From: Ruixingdingia sedimenti
GTDB taxonomy: Bacteria > Pseudomonadota > Alphaproteobacteria > Rhodobacterales > Rhodobacteraceae
Reading direction: 5' to 3'
DNA: 64,000 nucleotides
Assembly: GCF_031432425.1 (NCBI RefSeq)
Contig: NZ_JAVKPH010000022.1
Span: 5,403-69,402 of the forward strand
In this document: positions 15,681-26,040 of the stretch, in pieces
How positions within the stretch are numbered: the stretch's first letter is position 1
Layout of the letters: the number at the start of each line of letters is the position of its first letter
Translations under genes and position numbers: made by a program
Notes under the pieces: generated by a model
Database searches by the model: none
Seen by the model: the letters and a program-made list of their open reading frames with translations, nothing else
What the model was told of the DNA's origin: nothing

Positions 15681-16886
15681 ATGCGCGAGGCATTCATCTG
15701 CGACGCGGTCAGAACGCCGGTGGGGCGTTACGGCGGGGCATTGGCCCAGGTTCGTGCCGACGATCTGGCGGCGCTGCCGCTGAAGGCGCTGATGGCGCGC
15801 AACCCGGGCGTGGACTGGTCGGCGGTGGATGACCTGATCTACGGTTCCGCCAACCAGGCGGGCGAGGACAACCGCAACGTGGGCCGCATGGCGGTGCTGC
15901 TGGCGGGGATGCCGATCGGCGTGCCGGGCACCACGGTGAACCGGCTCTGCGGGTCGGGCATGGATGCGGTCGGCATGGCGGCGCGGGCGATCCGGGCGGG
16001 CGACTGCGATTTCGTGATCGCGGGCGGCGTCGAAAGCATGACCCGCGCGCCCTTCGTGATGCCCAAGGCCGACAGCGCGTTTTCCCGCGCCAACGCGGTC
16101 TATGACACCACCATCGGCTGGCGCTTCATCAACCCCTTGATGAAAAAGCTGTTCGGCGTGGATTCCATGCCGCAGACCGCCGACAACGTGGCGGCGGATT
16201 TCAACATCTCGCGCGCCGATCAGGATGCTTTCGCGGTGCGTAGCCAGGAACGGTGGGCGGCGGCGCAGGCGGCGGGCCTGTTCCGGGACGAGATCGTGCC
16301 GGTGACGATCCCGCAGAAGAAGGGCGAGCCGATCGTCGTCGATACCGACGAACATCCGCGCCCCGGCACGACGGTGGAACAGCTGGCCCGGCTGAAGGGC
16401 GTGAACGGGCCGGATCTTTCGGTGACGGCCGGAAACGCCTCCGGCGTGAACGACGGCGCGGCGGCGCTGGCGATCCTGTCGGCCGAGGCGGCGCCGGCGC
16501 AGGGGCTGACCCCCCGGGCACGCATCGTCGCCATGGCGGCGGCGGGGGTGGAACCCCGGATCATGGGCATCGGCCCGGTTCCGGCGACCCGCAAGGTTCT
16601 GGCCCGGGCGGGGCTCACGCTCGACCGGATGGATGTGATAGAATTGAACGAGGCCTTCGCGGCCCAGGGGCTGGCGGTGCTGCGCGAACTGGGGCTGGCG
16701 GATGACGACCCCCGCGTGAACCCCAACGGTGGCGCCATCGCCATCGGCCATCCCCTCGGCATGTCGGGGGCAAGGCTTGTGACGACCGCGATGTACCAGC
16801 TTCACCGCAGCGGCGGGCGCTATGCGCTGTGCACCATGTGCATCGGTGTGGGGCAGGGCATCGCGATGATCATCGAACGCGTCTGA
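15681..16886 (+). CDS. paaJ: 3-oxoadipyl-CoA thiolase
   Basis: A 401-residue thiolase that cleaves 3-oxoadipyl-CoA and 3-oxo-5,6-dehydrosuberyl-CoA, two steps of phenylacetate catabolism. The acylated Cys is in NRLCGSGMDAV (about residues 87-97). The C-terminal GGAIAIGHPLGMSG and CTMCIGVGQG loops carry the catalytic His and second Cys. The ATG at 15681 was preferred to an in-frame ATG 17 codons earlier, which lies at the end of the operator. It heads the operon and sits 16 bases before paaA. The family is shared with beta-ketoadipate thiolase PcaF; the neighbours decide for PaaJ. Confidence 0.93.
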   Translation: MREAFICDAVRTPVGRYGGALAQVRADDLAALPLKALMARNPGVDWSAVDDLIYGSANQAGEDNRNVGRMAVLLAGMPIGVPGTTVNRLCGSGMDAVGMAARAIRAGDCDFVIAGGVESMTRAPFVMPKADSAFSRANAVYDTTIGWRFINPLMKKLFGVDSMPQTADNVAADFNISRADQDAFAVRSQERWAAAQAAGLFRDEIVPVTIPQKKGEPIVVDTDEHPRPGTTVEQLARLKGVNGPDLSVTAGNASGVNDGAAALAILSAEAAPAQGLTPRARIVAMAAAGVEPRIMGIGPVPATRKVLARAGLTLDRMDVIELNEAFAAQGLAVLRELGLADDDPRVNPNGGAIAIGHPLGMSGARLVTTAMYQLHRSGGRYALCTMCIGVGQGIAMIIERV

Positions 16887-16902
16887 AACGGGAGGTTCAG
16901 CC

Positions 16903-17901
16903 ATGTATGCCCAGCTAGTGAAATCCGAAGGCGCGAAGTCGCGCGAGGAGATGACGCCGGAAGAGATCGCCTTTCAGGAGCGGATCGACCGGGGCGAGAA
17001 GATCGAGCCGAAGGAATGGATGCCCGAGGGCTATCGCAAGACGCTGATCCGGCAGATCGGCCAGCATGCGCATTCCGAGATCGTGGGCCAGCTGCCCGAA
17101 GGCAACTGGATCACCCGCGCCCCCACGCTGGAACGCAAGGCGATCCTGCTGGCCAAGGTGCAGGACGAGGCGGGGCACGGGCTCTATCTTTACAGCGCGG
17201 CGGAAACGCTCGGCGTCTCGCGCGACGAGTTGCTGGACGCGCTGCATGCGGGGAAGATGAAATATTCCTCGATCTTCAACTATCCGACGCTGAACTGGGC
17301 CGATATCGGCGCGGTCGGCTGGCTGGTCGACGGCGCGGCGATCATGAACCAGGTGCCGCTGCAACGCACGTCCTACGGCCCCTATTCCCGCGCGATGATC
17401 CGCATCTGCAAGGAAGAAAGCTTCCACCAGCGGCAGGGCTACGACATCATGATGAAGATGGCCGCGGGCACGCCGGAACAGAAGGCGATGGCGCAGGACG
17501 CGCTGAACCGCTTCTGGTATCCCTCGCTGATGATGTTCGGGCCGTCGGACAAGGATTCGGTCCATTCCGCGCAGTCGATGCAGTGGAAGATCAAGATCAA
17601 CACCAATGACGAACTGCGCCAGAAGTTCGTGGACCAGACCGTGCCGCAGGCGCATTACCTGGGCCTGACCGTCCCCGACCCGGACCTGAAATGGAACGAG
17701 GAAAAGGGCGGCTGGGATTTCAGCGAGCCCGACTGGTCCGAATTCTTCGCCGTCATCGCCGGCAACGGCCCCTGCAACGCCGAACGCATGGAGGCCCGCG
17801 TCAAGGCGTGGGAGGACGGCGCATGGTTCCGCGACGGCCTGATGGCCCATGCCGAAAAGGCCGAGGCGCGCCGCCGCGCCGCCCGCGTGGCCGCCGAATG
17901 A
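16903..17901 (+). CDS. paaA: Phenylacetyl-CoA epoxidase, catalytic subunit A
   Basis: A 332-residue ferritin-like diiron subunit of the multicomponent oxygenase that converts phenylacetyl-CoA to the ring 1,2-epoxide. Diiron ligand motifs are visible: Glu89 and His92 in DEAGH and the Glu/His pair in EESFH (about residues 173-177). The order A-B-C-D-E and close spacing are those of the standard epoxidase operon, and length is close to E. coli PaaA (309). GGGAGG precedes the ATG. Confidence 0.96.
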   Translation: MYAQLVKSEGAKSREEMTPEEIAFQERIDRGEKIEPKEWMPEGYRKTLIRQIGQHAHSEIVGQLPEGNWITRAPTLERKAILLAKVQDEAGHGLYLYSAAETLGVSRDELLDALHAGKMKYSSIFNYPTLNWADIGAVGWLVDGAAIMNQVPLQRTSYGPYSRAMIRICKEESFHQRQGYDIMMKMAAGTPEQKAMAQDALNRFWYPSLMMFGPSDKDSVHSAQSMQWKIKINTNDELRQKFVDQTVPQAHYLGLTVPDPDLKWNEEKGGWDFSEPDWSEFFAVIAGNGPCNAERMEARVKAWEDGAWFRDGLMAHAEKAEARRRAARVAAE

Positions 17902-17969
17902 CCCCTGCGGGCGCCGCAAAGGGAGAGGCGCCCGCACCCCGCATCCAGCATTCCGGGAGGAAGCAAGAC

Positions 17970-18254
17970 ATGTCCAGCGAATGGCCCCTGTGGGAAATCT
18001 TCATCCGCGGCCAGCACGGCCTCAATCACCGCCATGTCGGGTCGCTGCACGCGCCCGACGCCGAAATGGCGATCCGCAACGCGCGTGACGTCTACACCCG
18101 CCGCAACGAGGGTGTCTCGATCTGGGCGGTGCGGTCGAACGACATCACCGCCTCGTCGCCTTCGGAGAAGGGCCCGCTGTTCGAGCCCTCGAACTCCAAG
18201 GTCTACCGCCATCCGACCTTCTTCGACATCCCGGCCGAAGTGGGGCATATGTGA
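17970..18254 (+). CDS. paaB: Phenylacetyl-CoA epoxidase subunit B
   Basis: A 94-residue PaaB, the small bridging subunit of the epoxidase complex, starting MSSEWPLWEIFIRGQHG and ending FFDIPAEVGHM, both very characteristic. The ATG at 17970 has GGGAGGAAG upstream. The stop overlaps the ATG of paaC by one base. A 68-base gap after paaA contains no other feature. Confidence 0.96.
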   Translation: MSSEWPLWEIFIRGQHGLNHRHVGSLHAPDAEMAIRNARDVYTRRNEGVSIWAVRSNDITASSPSEKGPLFEPSNSKVYRHPTFFDIPAEVGHM

Positions 18255-19030
18255 TGGGCGCGGCGGTGCAATCGGTCGACCGGGCCACCTATGTGGACTG
18301 GCTGCAAAGGGTCGGCGACAATGCGCTGATCCTGGGGCACCGGGTGTCCGAATGGTGCGGGCATTCGCCCGTGCTGGAAGAGGACATCGCGCTGGCCAAC
18401 CAGGCGCTGGACCTGATCGGCCAGTGCCAGCTGTGGCTGGGCCTTGCCGCCGAGGTCGAGGGGCAGGGGCGCACGGCCGACAACATGGCCTATCTGCGCG
18501 ATGCGGCGGCGCTGCGCAACGTGCTGCTGGTGGAACGCCCGAACGGCGATTTCGGCCAGACGCTGATGCGCCAGTTCCTGTTCGACGCCTTCCATATCGA
18601 ACTGCTGCGCGCGCTGAAGGGGTCGTCGGACCCGCGCGTGGCGGAAATCGCGGCCAAGGCGGAAAAGGAAGTGGCCTATCATCTGGAACGGTCGGCCGAT
18701 CTGGTGATCCGGCTGGGCGACGGCACGGCGGAAAGCCAGGCCCGGATGCAGAAGGCGCTGAACACCCTTTACCCCTATACGGGCGAGCTGTTCATGGACG
18801 ACGCCGTGGACCGCGCCATGGCCGAGGCGGGCATCGCCCCCCTGCCGGGCAGCCTGCAGGCCGGCTGGGACCGCACCGTGCGCGAGGTTCTGGCCGAGGC
18901 GACGCTGACCCATCCGGGCGAGACCTATCAGCACAAGGGCGGCAAGACGGGCGTTCATTCCGAACACCTCGGCTTCATCCTGGCCGAGATGCAGTTCCTG
19001 CAACGCGCCTATCCCGGCGCGACCTGGTAG
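18254..19030 (+). CDS. paaC: Phenylacetyl-CoA epoxidase structural subunit C
   Basis: A 258-residue ferritin-like subunit that pairs with PaaA but has lost the diiron site, which in E. coli makes it structural. The helix matching PaaA's ExxH reads LANQALDLIGQCQLWL, with no metal ligands. A GTG one codon earlier is possible, but the ATG at 18254 in a TGATG overlap with paaB is the likelier start. The C-terminus THPGETYQHKGGKTGVHSEHL is typical. Confidence 0.95.
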   Translation: MGAAVQSVDRATYVDWLQRVGDNALILGHRVSEWCGHSPVLEEDIALANQALDLIGQCQLWLGLAAEVEGQGRTADNMAYLRDAAALRNVLLVERPNGDFGQTLMRQFLFDAFHIELLRALKGSSDPRVAEIAAKAEKEVAYHLERSADLVIRLGDGTAESQARMQKALNTLYPYTGELFMDDAVDRAMAEAGIAPLPGSLQAGWDRTVREVLAEATLTHPGETYQHKGGKTGVHSEHLGFILAEMQFLQRAYPGATW

Positions 19031-19034
19031 GCCC

Positions 19035-19559
19035 ATGCAAGGCGCGACCCACCCCGATCTGGATCAGGTCTGGCGCTGGCTGTCCGAGGTGCCGGACCCC
19101 GAGATCCCGGTGATTTCCCTGACCGATCTGGGGATCATCCGCAATGTCGCCTGGGACGAGGACACGCTGGTCGTGACGGTGACGCCCACCTATTCGGGCT
19201 GCCCTGCGACCAGCATCATCAACCTCGACATCGAAACGGCGCTGCGCGGGCACGGCATCGGGAAACTGCGGCTGGAACGGCAGCTTTCGCCGCCCTGGAC
19301 CACCGACTGGATCACGCCCGAGGGGCGGGAAAAACTGCGCGCCTATGGTATCGCGCCCCCCGTCGACGGCACGGCGGCGGACGGGCGGCTGGCGGGGCGC
19401 ATCTCGCGGCTGGCGGGCACCTCGAACCTGGTGATCGCCTGCCCGCGCTGCGGATCGACCCATACGGAAAAGATCAGCCAGTTCGGGTCCACCCCCTGCA
19501 AGGCCAGCTACCGCTGCAAGGACTGTCTGGAACCCTTCGACTATTTCAAATGCATCTGA
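19035..19559 (+). CDS. paaD: Phenylacetate epoxidase maturation protein PaaD
   Basis: A 174-residue protein with an N-terminal MIP18/DUF59 domain (DPEIPVISLTDLGI; TPTYSGCPAT) and a C-terminal four-Cys zinc-ribbon-like segment (CPRCG and CKDC, then a final CI). PaaD is thought to help assemble the iron-sulfur cluster of PaaE or the diiron centre. It lies four bases after paaC and 19 bases before paaE. Confidence 0.94.
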   Translation: MQGATHPDLDQVWRWLSEVPDPEIPVISLTDLGIIRNVAWDEDTLVVTVTPTYSGCPATSIINLDIETALRGHGIGKLRLERQLSPPWTTDWITPEGREKLRAYGIAPPVDGTAADGRLAGRISRLAGTSNLVIACPRCGSTHTEKISQFGSTPCKASYRCKDCLEPFDYFKCI

Positions 19560-19578
19560 GGATGCGGAGGACACCCAC

Positions 19579-20655
<1,077 letters not shown>

Positions 20656-20662
20656 GGATGCC

Positions 20663-21400
<738 letters not shown>

Positions 21401-21428
21401 CCCTTCGGGCGCGGGTGAACCGGCCCGC

Positions 21429-21458
21429 GCCCCTTCTTGAACGGCCCCTTCTTGAACG
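21429..21458 (+). repeat. 15-bp perfect tandem duplication in the paaZ leader
   Basis: GCCCCTTCTTGAACG occurs twice back to back between the PaaA-like gene and paaZ. The second copy ends 17 bases before the paaZ ATG, just before its AAGGAAA ribosome site. It may be a slippage duplication that only changes leader length. Confidence 0.8.
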
Positions 21459-21475
21459 AACGTAAGGAAACGCCC

Positions 21476-23548
21476 ATGAATGCCCCGGCCCGCCAACCGC
21501 GCCGTCTTGAAAGCTATGTCTGCGGCGGCTGGACCCCCGGCCAGAAGGAAGGCCAGGTGCTGCACGACGCCGCGACCGGCGATCCGGTGGCCTTCATCGA
21601 TTCCACCGGGCTCGACTTCGCCGCCGTGCTGGACCATGGCCGCCGCGTGGCGGGGCCCAGGCTGCGGGCGATGTCGTTCCACGACCGGGCCGGGATGCTC
21701 AAGGATCTCGGCCTCGCGCTGATGGCGCGGAAGGAAGAGTTCTACGCCGAAAGCTATCGCACCGGCGCCACCCGACCGGATGGCTGGGTGGATATCGAGG
21801 GCGGCATCGGCACCATGCTGACCTTCGCGTCCAAGGGGCGGCGCGAACTGCCCAACACCCGCGTGCTGACCGACGGCGAAATCGAGGTGCTGTCGAAGGA
21901 CGGCAGCTTCGTGGCCCAGCACATCCTGTCGCCGCTGCAAGGCGTGGCGGTGCATATCAACGCCTTCAACTTCCCCGTCTGGGGGATGCTGGAAAAGATC
22001 GCGCCGACGCTGCTGGCCGGCGTGCCCTGCGTGGTGAAACCCGCGTCCCAGACCGCCTATCTGACCGAACTGGTGGTGCGCCGGATCGTGGAAACCGGGA
22101 TCCTGCCCGAGGGCGCGCTGCAACTGATCTGCGGTTCGGTCGGCGACCTGCTGGACCATGTGACGGGGCAGGACGCCGTGACCTTCACCGGATCGGCCAC
22201 TACGGGGCGCAAGCTGAAGGCGCATCCGGCCATCGTGGCCAATTCCGTCCGCTTCACCATGGAGGCCGACAGCCTGAACGCCGCGATCCTCGGCCCCGAT
22301 GCGGTGGCGGGCACGCCCGAGTTCGACCTGTTCGTGAAGGAGGTCGCGCGCGAGATGACCTCGAAGGCCGGGCAGAAATGCACCGCCATCCGCCGCGTCG
22401 TCGCGCCGCGCGCGCAGGTGGACGCGCTGGTCGCGGCGCTGCGCGACCGTCTGGGCAAGACCGCGCCCGGCCTGCCGGATGCGGAGGAAACCCGGATGGG
22501 GCCGCTCGCGTCGCTCGACCAGCGCGACGAGGTGCGCGCCCGCATCCGCGACCTGCAAGCGGCGGCAGAGATCGTGGCCGGCAACCCCGACGACGTGCGC
22601 ACCGCCTCTGGCGATGCCGGGAAGGGGGCCTTCCTGAACCCCGTGCTGCTTTACGCCGGCAATCCCTTCGCGGCGCAGGCCGTGCACGAGGTGGAGGCGT
22701 TCGGCCCCGTCTCGACCGTGCTGCCCTACGACACGCTGGACGAGGCGGTGGAACTGGCCAGGCTCGGCAAGGGGTCGCTGGTGTCCTCGGTCTTTACCGA
22801 CGACCCGGGCGTGGCCGAAGAGGTGGTGCTGGGTGTCGCGCCCTTCCATGGCCGGGTGCTGATCGGCAACCGCGGCTCGGCCAAGACCTCGACCGGCCAC
22901 GGCTCGCCGCTGGCGGGGCTGGTCCATGGCGGCCCCGGCCGCGCGGGCGGCGGCGAGGAAATGGGGGGCATCCGCGGCGTCAAGCATTACATGCAGCGCA
23001 CCGCCGTCCAGGGCACGCCGCGGCTTCTGTCGGCGGTCACGGGGCGCTGGATCGAGGGGGCCGAGGCGCGCCATGACGTGCATCCCTTCCGCAAGTCGCT
23101 GGCCGAACTGCGGATCGGCGACCAGCTGATCACCGAAAAGCGCACCGTCACGCTGGAGGATGTGGAACATTTCGCCCATTTCACCGGCGACACCTTCTAC
23201 GCCCATATGGATGCGGCGGCGGCCAGGGCGAACCCGTTCTTCGACGACCGCGTGGCGCATGGCTATCTGATCGCGTCCTTCGCGGCGGGCCTGTTCGTGG
23301 AACCGAACCCCGGCCCGGTGCTGGCCAACTATGGCGTCGACTCCTTGCGCTTCCTCACGCCGGTCTATTTCGGCGACACGCTCCAGGTGCGGCTGACCTG
23401 CAAGGAGATCAACCCGCGCGCCAATGCCGACCATGGCGAGGTGCGGTGGGATTGCCAGGTGACGAACCAGAACGGCGCGGTGGTGGCGCAATACGACGTG
23501 CTGACCATGGTGGCCAAGGTCTGGCCGCCCGCGCAGGCGGCGGGCTGA
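21476..23548 (+). CDS. paaZ: Bifunctional oxepin-CoA hydrolase / semialdehyde dehydrogenase
   Basis: A 690-residue fusion that opens the oxepin-CoA ring and oxidises the resulting aldehyde. The N-terminal aldehyde dehydrogenase domain (to about residue 520) has the catalytic Cys in SKAGQKCTAIRR. The C-terminal MaoC-type hydratase domain has GDTFYAHMD and FFDDRVAHGYL. Length equals E. coli PaaZ (681). AAGGAAA before the ATG at 21476 decides the start. The stop overlaps paaY by one base. Having both domains, it should not leak the reactive open-ring aldehyde. Confidence 0.96.
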   Translation: MNAPARQPRRLESYVCGGWTPGQKEGQVLHDAATGDPVAFIDSTGLDFAAVLDHGRRVAGPRLRAMSFHDRAGMLKDLGLALMARKEEFYAESYRTGATRPDGWVDIEGGIGTMLTFASKGRRELPNTRVLTDGEIEVLSKDGSFVAQHILSPLQGVAVHINAFNFPVWGMLEKIAPTLLAGVPCVVKPASQTAYLTELVVRRIVETGILPEGALQLICGSVGDLLDHVTGQDAVTFTGSATTGRKLKAHPAIVANSVRFTMEADSLNAAILGPDAVAGTPEFDLFVKEVAREMTSKAGQKCTAIRRVVAPRAQVDALVAALRDRLGKTAPGLPDAEETRMGPLASLDQRDEVRARIRDLQAAAEIVAGNPDDVRTASGDAGKGAFLNPVLLYAGNPFAAQAVHEVEAFGPVSTVLPYDTLDEAVELARLGKGSLVSSVFTDDPGVAEEVVLGVAPFHGRVLIGNRGSAKTSTGHGSPLAGLVHGGPGRAGGGEEMGGIRGVKHYMQRTAVQGTPRLLSAVTGRWIEGAEARHDVHPFRKSLAELRIGDQLITEKRTVTLEDVEHFAHFTGDTFYAHMDAAAARANPFFDDRVAHGYLIASFAAGLFVEPNPGPVLANYGVDSLRFLTPVYFGDTLQVRLTCKEINPRANADHGEVRWDCQVTNQNGAVVAQYDVLTMVAKVWPPAQAAG

Positions 23549-24168
23549 TGGCGCGGGTCTATGCGTGGGACGGCATCGTCCCGGTGATCGACCCGGCCGC
23601 CTTCGTCCACCCCGAGGCGGTGGTGATCGGCGACGTGATCGTGGGGGCGGGGGTCTATGTCGGCCCCTGCGCCGTGCTGCGCGGCGATTTCGGGCGGATC
23701 GTGCTGGAGCCGGGCTGCAACGTGCAGGAAACCTGCGTGGTGCATTCCTTCCCCGGCAAGGATGTGGTGGTGGAAACCGGGGGCCATATCGGCCATGGCG
23801 CGGTGCTGCACGGCTGCCACATCGGGCGCAACGCCATGGTCGGCATGAACGCCGTGGTGATGGACGAGGCGGTGGTGGGCGAGAACACCATCGTCGCCGC
23901 CATGGCCTTCGTGAAGGCCGGGATGCAGGTGCCGCCGAATTCGCTGGCGGTCGGGTCGCCCGCCCGGGTGGTGCGGGAACTCACGCCCGGGGAAATCGCC
24001 TGGAAACGGCAGGGAACGGGTGTCTACCAGCGGCTGGCGATCGAGGCCGCCCGGAAGATCACCCCCGCCGAACCCCTGACCGAAGCAGAACCCGACCGCC
24101 GCCGCGCCACGGCGCCGGACTACGACCCGCTGGTGCTGGCGCGGGCGGGGTTCGGGGTGGAAGGGTAG
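23548..24168 (+). CDS. paaY: Hexapeptide-repeat thioesterase PaaY
   Basis: A 206-residue left-handed beta-helix protein of the gamma-carbonic-anhydrase fold, built from hexapeptide repeats (VVIGDVIVGAGVYVGPCAVL and onward) with metal-binding His in VVHSFPGKD and GHIGHGAVLHGC. In paa clusters PaaY is a thioesterase that relieves accumulation of ring-CoA dead-end products. Start is the ATG in the TGATG overlap with paaZ. It is the last gene of the forward paa operon. Confidence 0.92.
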   Translation: MARVYAWDGIVPVIDPAAFVHPEAVVIGDVIVGAGVYVGPCAVLRGDFGRIVLEPGCNVQETCVVHSFPGKDVVVETGGHIGHGAVLHGCHIGRNAMVGMNAVVMDEAVVGENTIVAAMAFVKAGMQVPPNSLAVGSPARVVRELTPGEIAWKRQGTGVYQRLAIEAARKITPAEPLTEAEPDRRRATAPDYDPLVLARAGFGVEG

Positions 24169-24289
24169 GGGGAGCCGGTTGGGGTCGGCTATGCGGACAA
24201 AGCTGCCGTTCGATGCTCTGCTCAGGTGCGCCCCACCTATTGACATACGAAGGCGTTAGACCCCATATGGTCAGTGGAGGCTTTGTGAT

Positions 24290-24317
24290 GGCAACGTTGC
24301 ATTGCCTTTTTTATTTT
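24290..24317 (+). terminator. Rho-independent terminator candidate after paaY
   Basis: GGCAA-CGTTGCA-TTGCC followed by TTTTTTATTTT, about 120 bases after paaY. The short stem is helped by an inner GCAACGTTGC palindrome. It overlaps the 3' end of the convergent DUF3800 gene. Confidence 0.5.
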
Positions 24318-25174
24318 GGATCAGTGACTTGTGGACGCAGATCTCTGATCTCCTTGATTCCCCACACCGCATGCCCACCTTCGGTCAGGTATTGGTAACG
24401 CATCCGCCTGACGATATCCACGAGCGGATTGAGTTCCGGGCGCGTGGTCGCGGGCATGCGTGCCAAGCGCAGGCCCCAGCTGATGACGTAGGCGACCAGG
24501 TCTGCGAGCTGAACAAGTGGCGTCAGATCTGAGTGAACGAAGAATGGTTCAGGAATGATGAGCCGAGAACGCGTTCGGCCATTCGATGTTCGCTGGAAGT
24601 AACGCGATATCTGGCCAAGCAGGACATGGCTGGCGGTCTTGTCAAGCTCATCGAACACGAGAAAGCCCATGGGGTCACCAGGTGACTGGTTGAGAAAATG
24701 GTAATAGCGTTCAAGGAAGAAGGCATAGTCCTTTCGCATATCTTCGCCATTTGGGGGTCTCGGCGCGTCCTGCGGAACCATCGTAGCGAAAACGCGGCCA
24801 CCATGTCGGCGCGTTAAGTTCAATATAAACTCGCAGTAAGCGATTTTCGCTTGGGCAAGAGCGGTCAGGCGAGCGCGCGTCGGGTTTTCGCCGTCTTCGA
24901 GCATTTCTTTCGCGAGACGCCTGCGATCTTCGTTCCCGAAGGGCTCCATCTGATCGGCGTGCCTATATGATTTCTTCTTGAGAAGCTCTTTGGCCTTGGC
25001 TTCAGCGCCATACGCATCAAATAGGCGCATTCCAAAGAAATGCTTTTGGGCATCGGATATTTGACAAATGAGAGACCAGATCTGTCGATCCTCGATGGCA
25101 ACACCGGCGAGGACCTCGAACGGAGAGTTCCTCTGATCCTGCCCGGATTCGTCGACGAACAGTGCCCAGCTCAA
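24311..25174 (-). CDS. DUF3800 domain protein on a low-GC insert
   Basis: A 287-residue protein with DUF3800 features: an N-terminal FVDESGQ acidic motif (residues 6-12), a mid FDELDK motif and LVQLADLVAYVISW near residue 235, suggesting an RNase H-like metal-dependent fold. Start is TTG with AAGGAGG nine bases upstream. Base composition is clearly lower in GC than the flanking genes, and codon use differs, so it was probably acquired horizontally. It splits the two halves of the phenylacetate cluster. DUF3800 genes are common on mobile and defence islands; its biochemical role is not established. Confidence 0.8.
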   Translation of the reverse strand: MSWALFVDESGQDQRNSPFEVLAGVAIEDRQIWSLICQISDAQKHFFGMRLFDAYGAEAKAKELLKKKSYRHADQMEPFGNEDRRRLAKEMLEDGENPTRARLTALAQAKIAYCEFILNLTRRHGGRVFATMVPQDAPRPPNGEDMRKDYAFFLERYYHFLNQSPGDPMGFLVFDELDKTASHVLLGQISRYFQRTSNGRTRSRLIIPEPFFVHSDLTPLVQLADLVAYVISWGLRLARMPATTRPELNPLVDIVRRMRYQYLTEGGHAVWGIKEIRDLRPQVTDPK

Positions 25175-25334
25175 ATCCGATCTCCTCCTTGAAGTGGCAA
25201 CATCTATGGGACGCTTGAGGATAACAATCCACCCGTAAACTGTCCGCTCTTGTCATACTTTCCCCGCGACGGGAGGGTCAGCTTTGATGCTGCACCGCGC
25301 CCAGAAGGCCGCTCTGGGCTCCGATCCACCCCCC

Positions 25335-25934
25335 TCACCGCACCGCCTTGATCCCCTCCAGGATCAGGGTCGTCGCCACGTCGGCGTAGTCCTCGCGGCT
25401 GATGCGGCCGCCGTCCTTGAACCACATGTACATCCAGTTCATCATCCCGAAGAGCGACATGGTGACCGGCGTCAGCAGGGGGCGTTCCTTGGTGTTCAGG
25501 CCGGGGTTGATCTGGTCCAGCACGACCGAGAAGCGGCGGACGATGCGGCGTTCCAGGGACAGGATTTCGGCCCGCAGTTCCTCTGACAGGGCGGGGGTGG
25601 CGTTCAGCTGGACCTTGTGCTGGTTGTCGGCGCCCCGGTAGGTTTCCAGCACCGCGCCGACCAGTTGCCGCAGCCGCTGGTGCGGGGGCAGGGCGGGGTC
25701 GTCGGCCTCTTCCACGGCGGTGTCCAGTTCCTCCAGATGGGTGAGGATGATGGCCGAGATCAGCGCGTCCTTGCTGGGATAATAGTGATAGAGCAGCGCC
25801 TTGGACACCTGCGCATGGGCGGCGATCTGCGCCATCGACGCCTTGTCCATGCCCTGTTCGGCAAAGACCTGCGCGGCATTGTCCAGAATGCCGCGTTGCT
25901 TTTCCTCGAAATCCTGTGCCCGTGTCCGAGCCAT
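25335..25934 (-). CDS. paaR: TetR-family repressor PaaR
   Basis: A 199-residue TetR regulator. The helix-turn-helix is at about residues 28-48 (ASMAQIAAHAQVSKALLYHYYPSKDALI). The C-terminal ligand domain resembles phenylacetate repressors of betaproteobacteria and Rhodobacterales, which respond to phenylacetyl-CoA. The ATG at 25932-25934 was preferred because GAGGAAA lies 11 bases upstream; a GTG three codons earlier is too close to it. It lies downstream of paaK on the same strand. The probable operators are at 15614-15631 and 28656-28673. Confidence 0.85.
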   Translation of the reverse strand: MARTRAQDFEEKQRGILDNAAQVFAEQGMDKASMAQIAAHAQVSKALLYHYYPSKDALISAIILTHLEELDTAVEEADDPALPPHQRLRQLVGAVLETYRGADNQHKVQLNATPALSEELRAEILSLERRIVRRFSVVLDQINPGLNTKERPLLTPVTMSLFGMMNWMYMWFKDGGRISREDYADVATTLILEGIKAVR

Positions 25935-26040
25935 TGCCGTCACTTTCCTCAGGGCGGGGCCACCGTCCAGCCGCCGGATGGCCTGGCCCCGCTTTAACGC
26001 CTGCGCGCGCGGCTGTCACGCCCGCGCAGGCCGCATTTCT

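Noticed and set aside
24250..24262. GTCTAAC/GTTAGAC-like heptamer near the DUF3800 gene, considered as an integron attC half
   Set aside because: No matching second core site or foldable bottom-strand hairpin was found within 140 bases.
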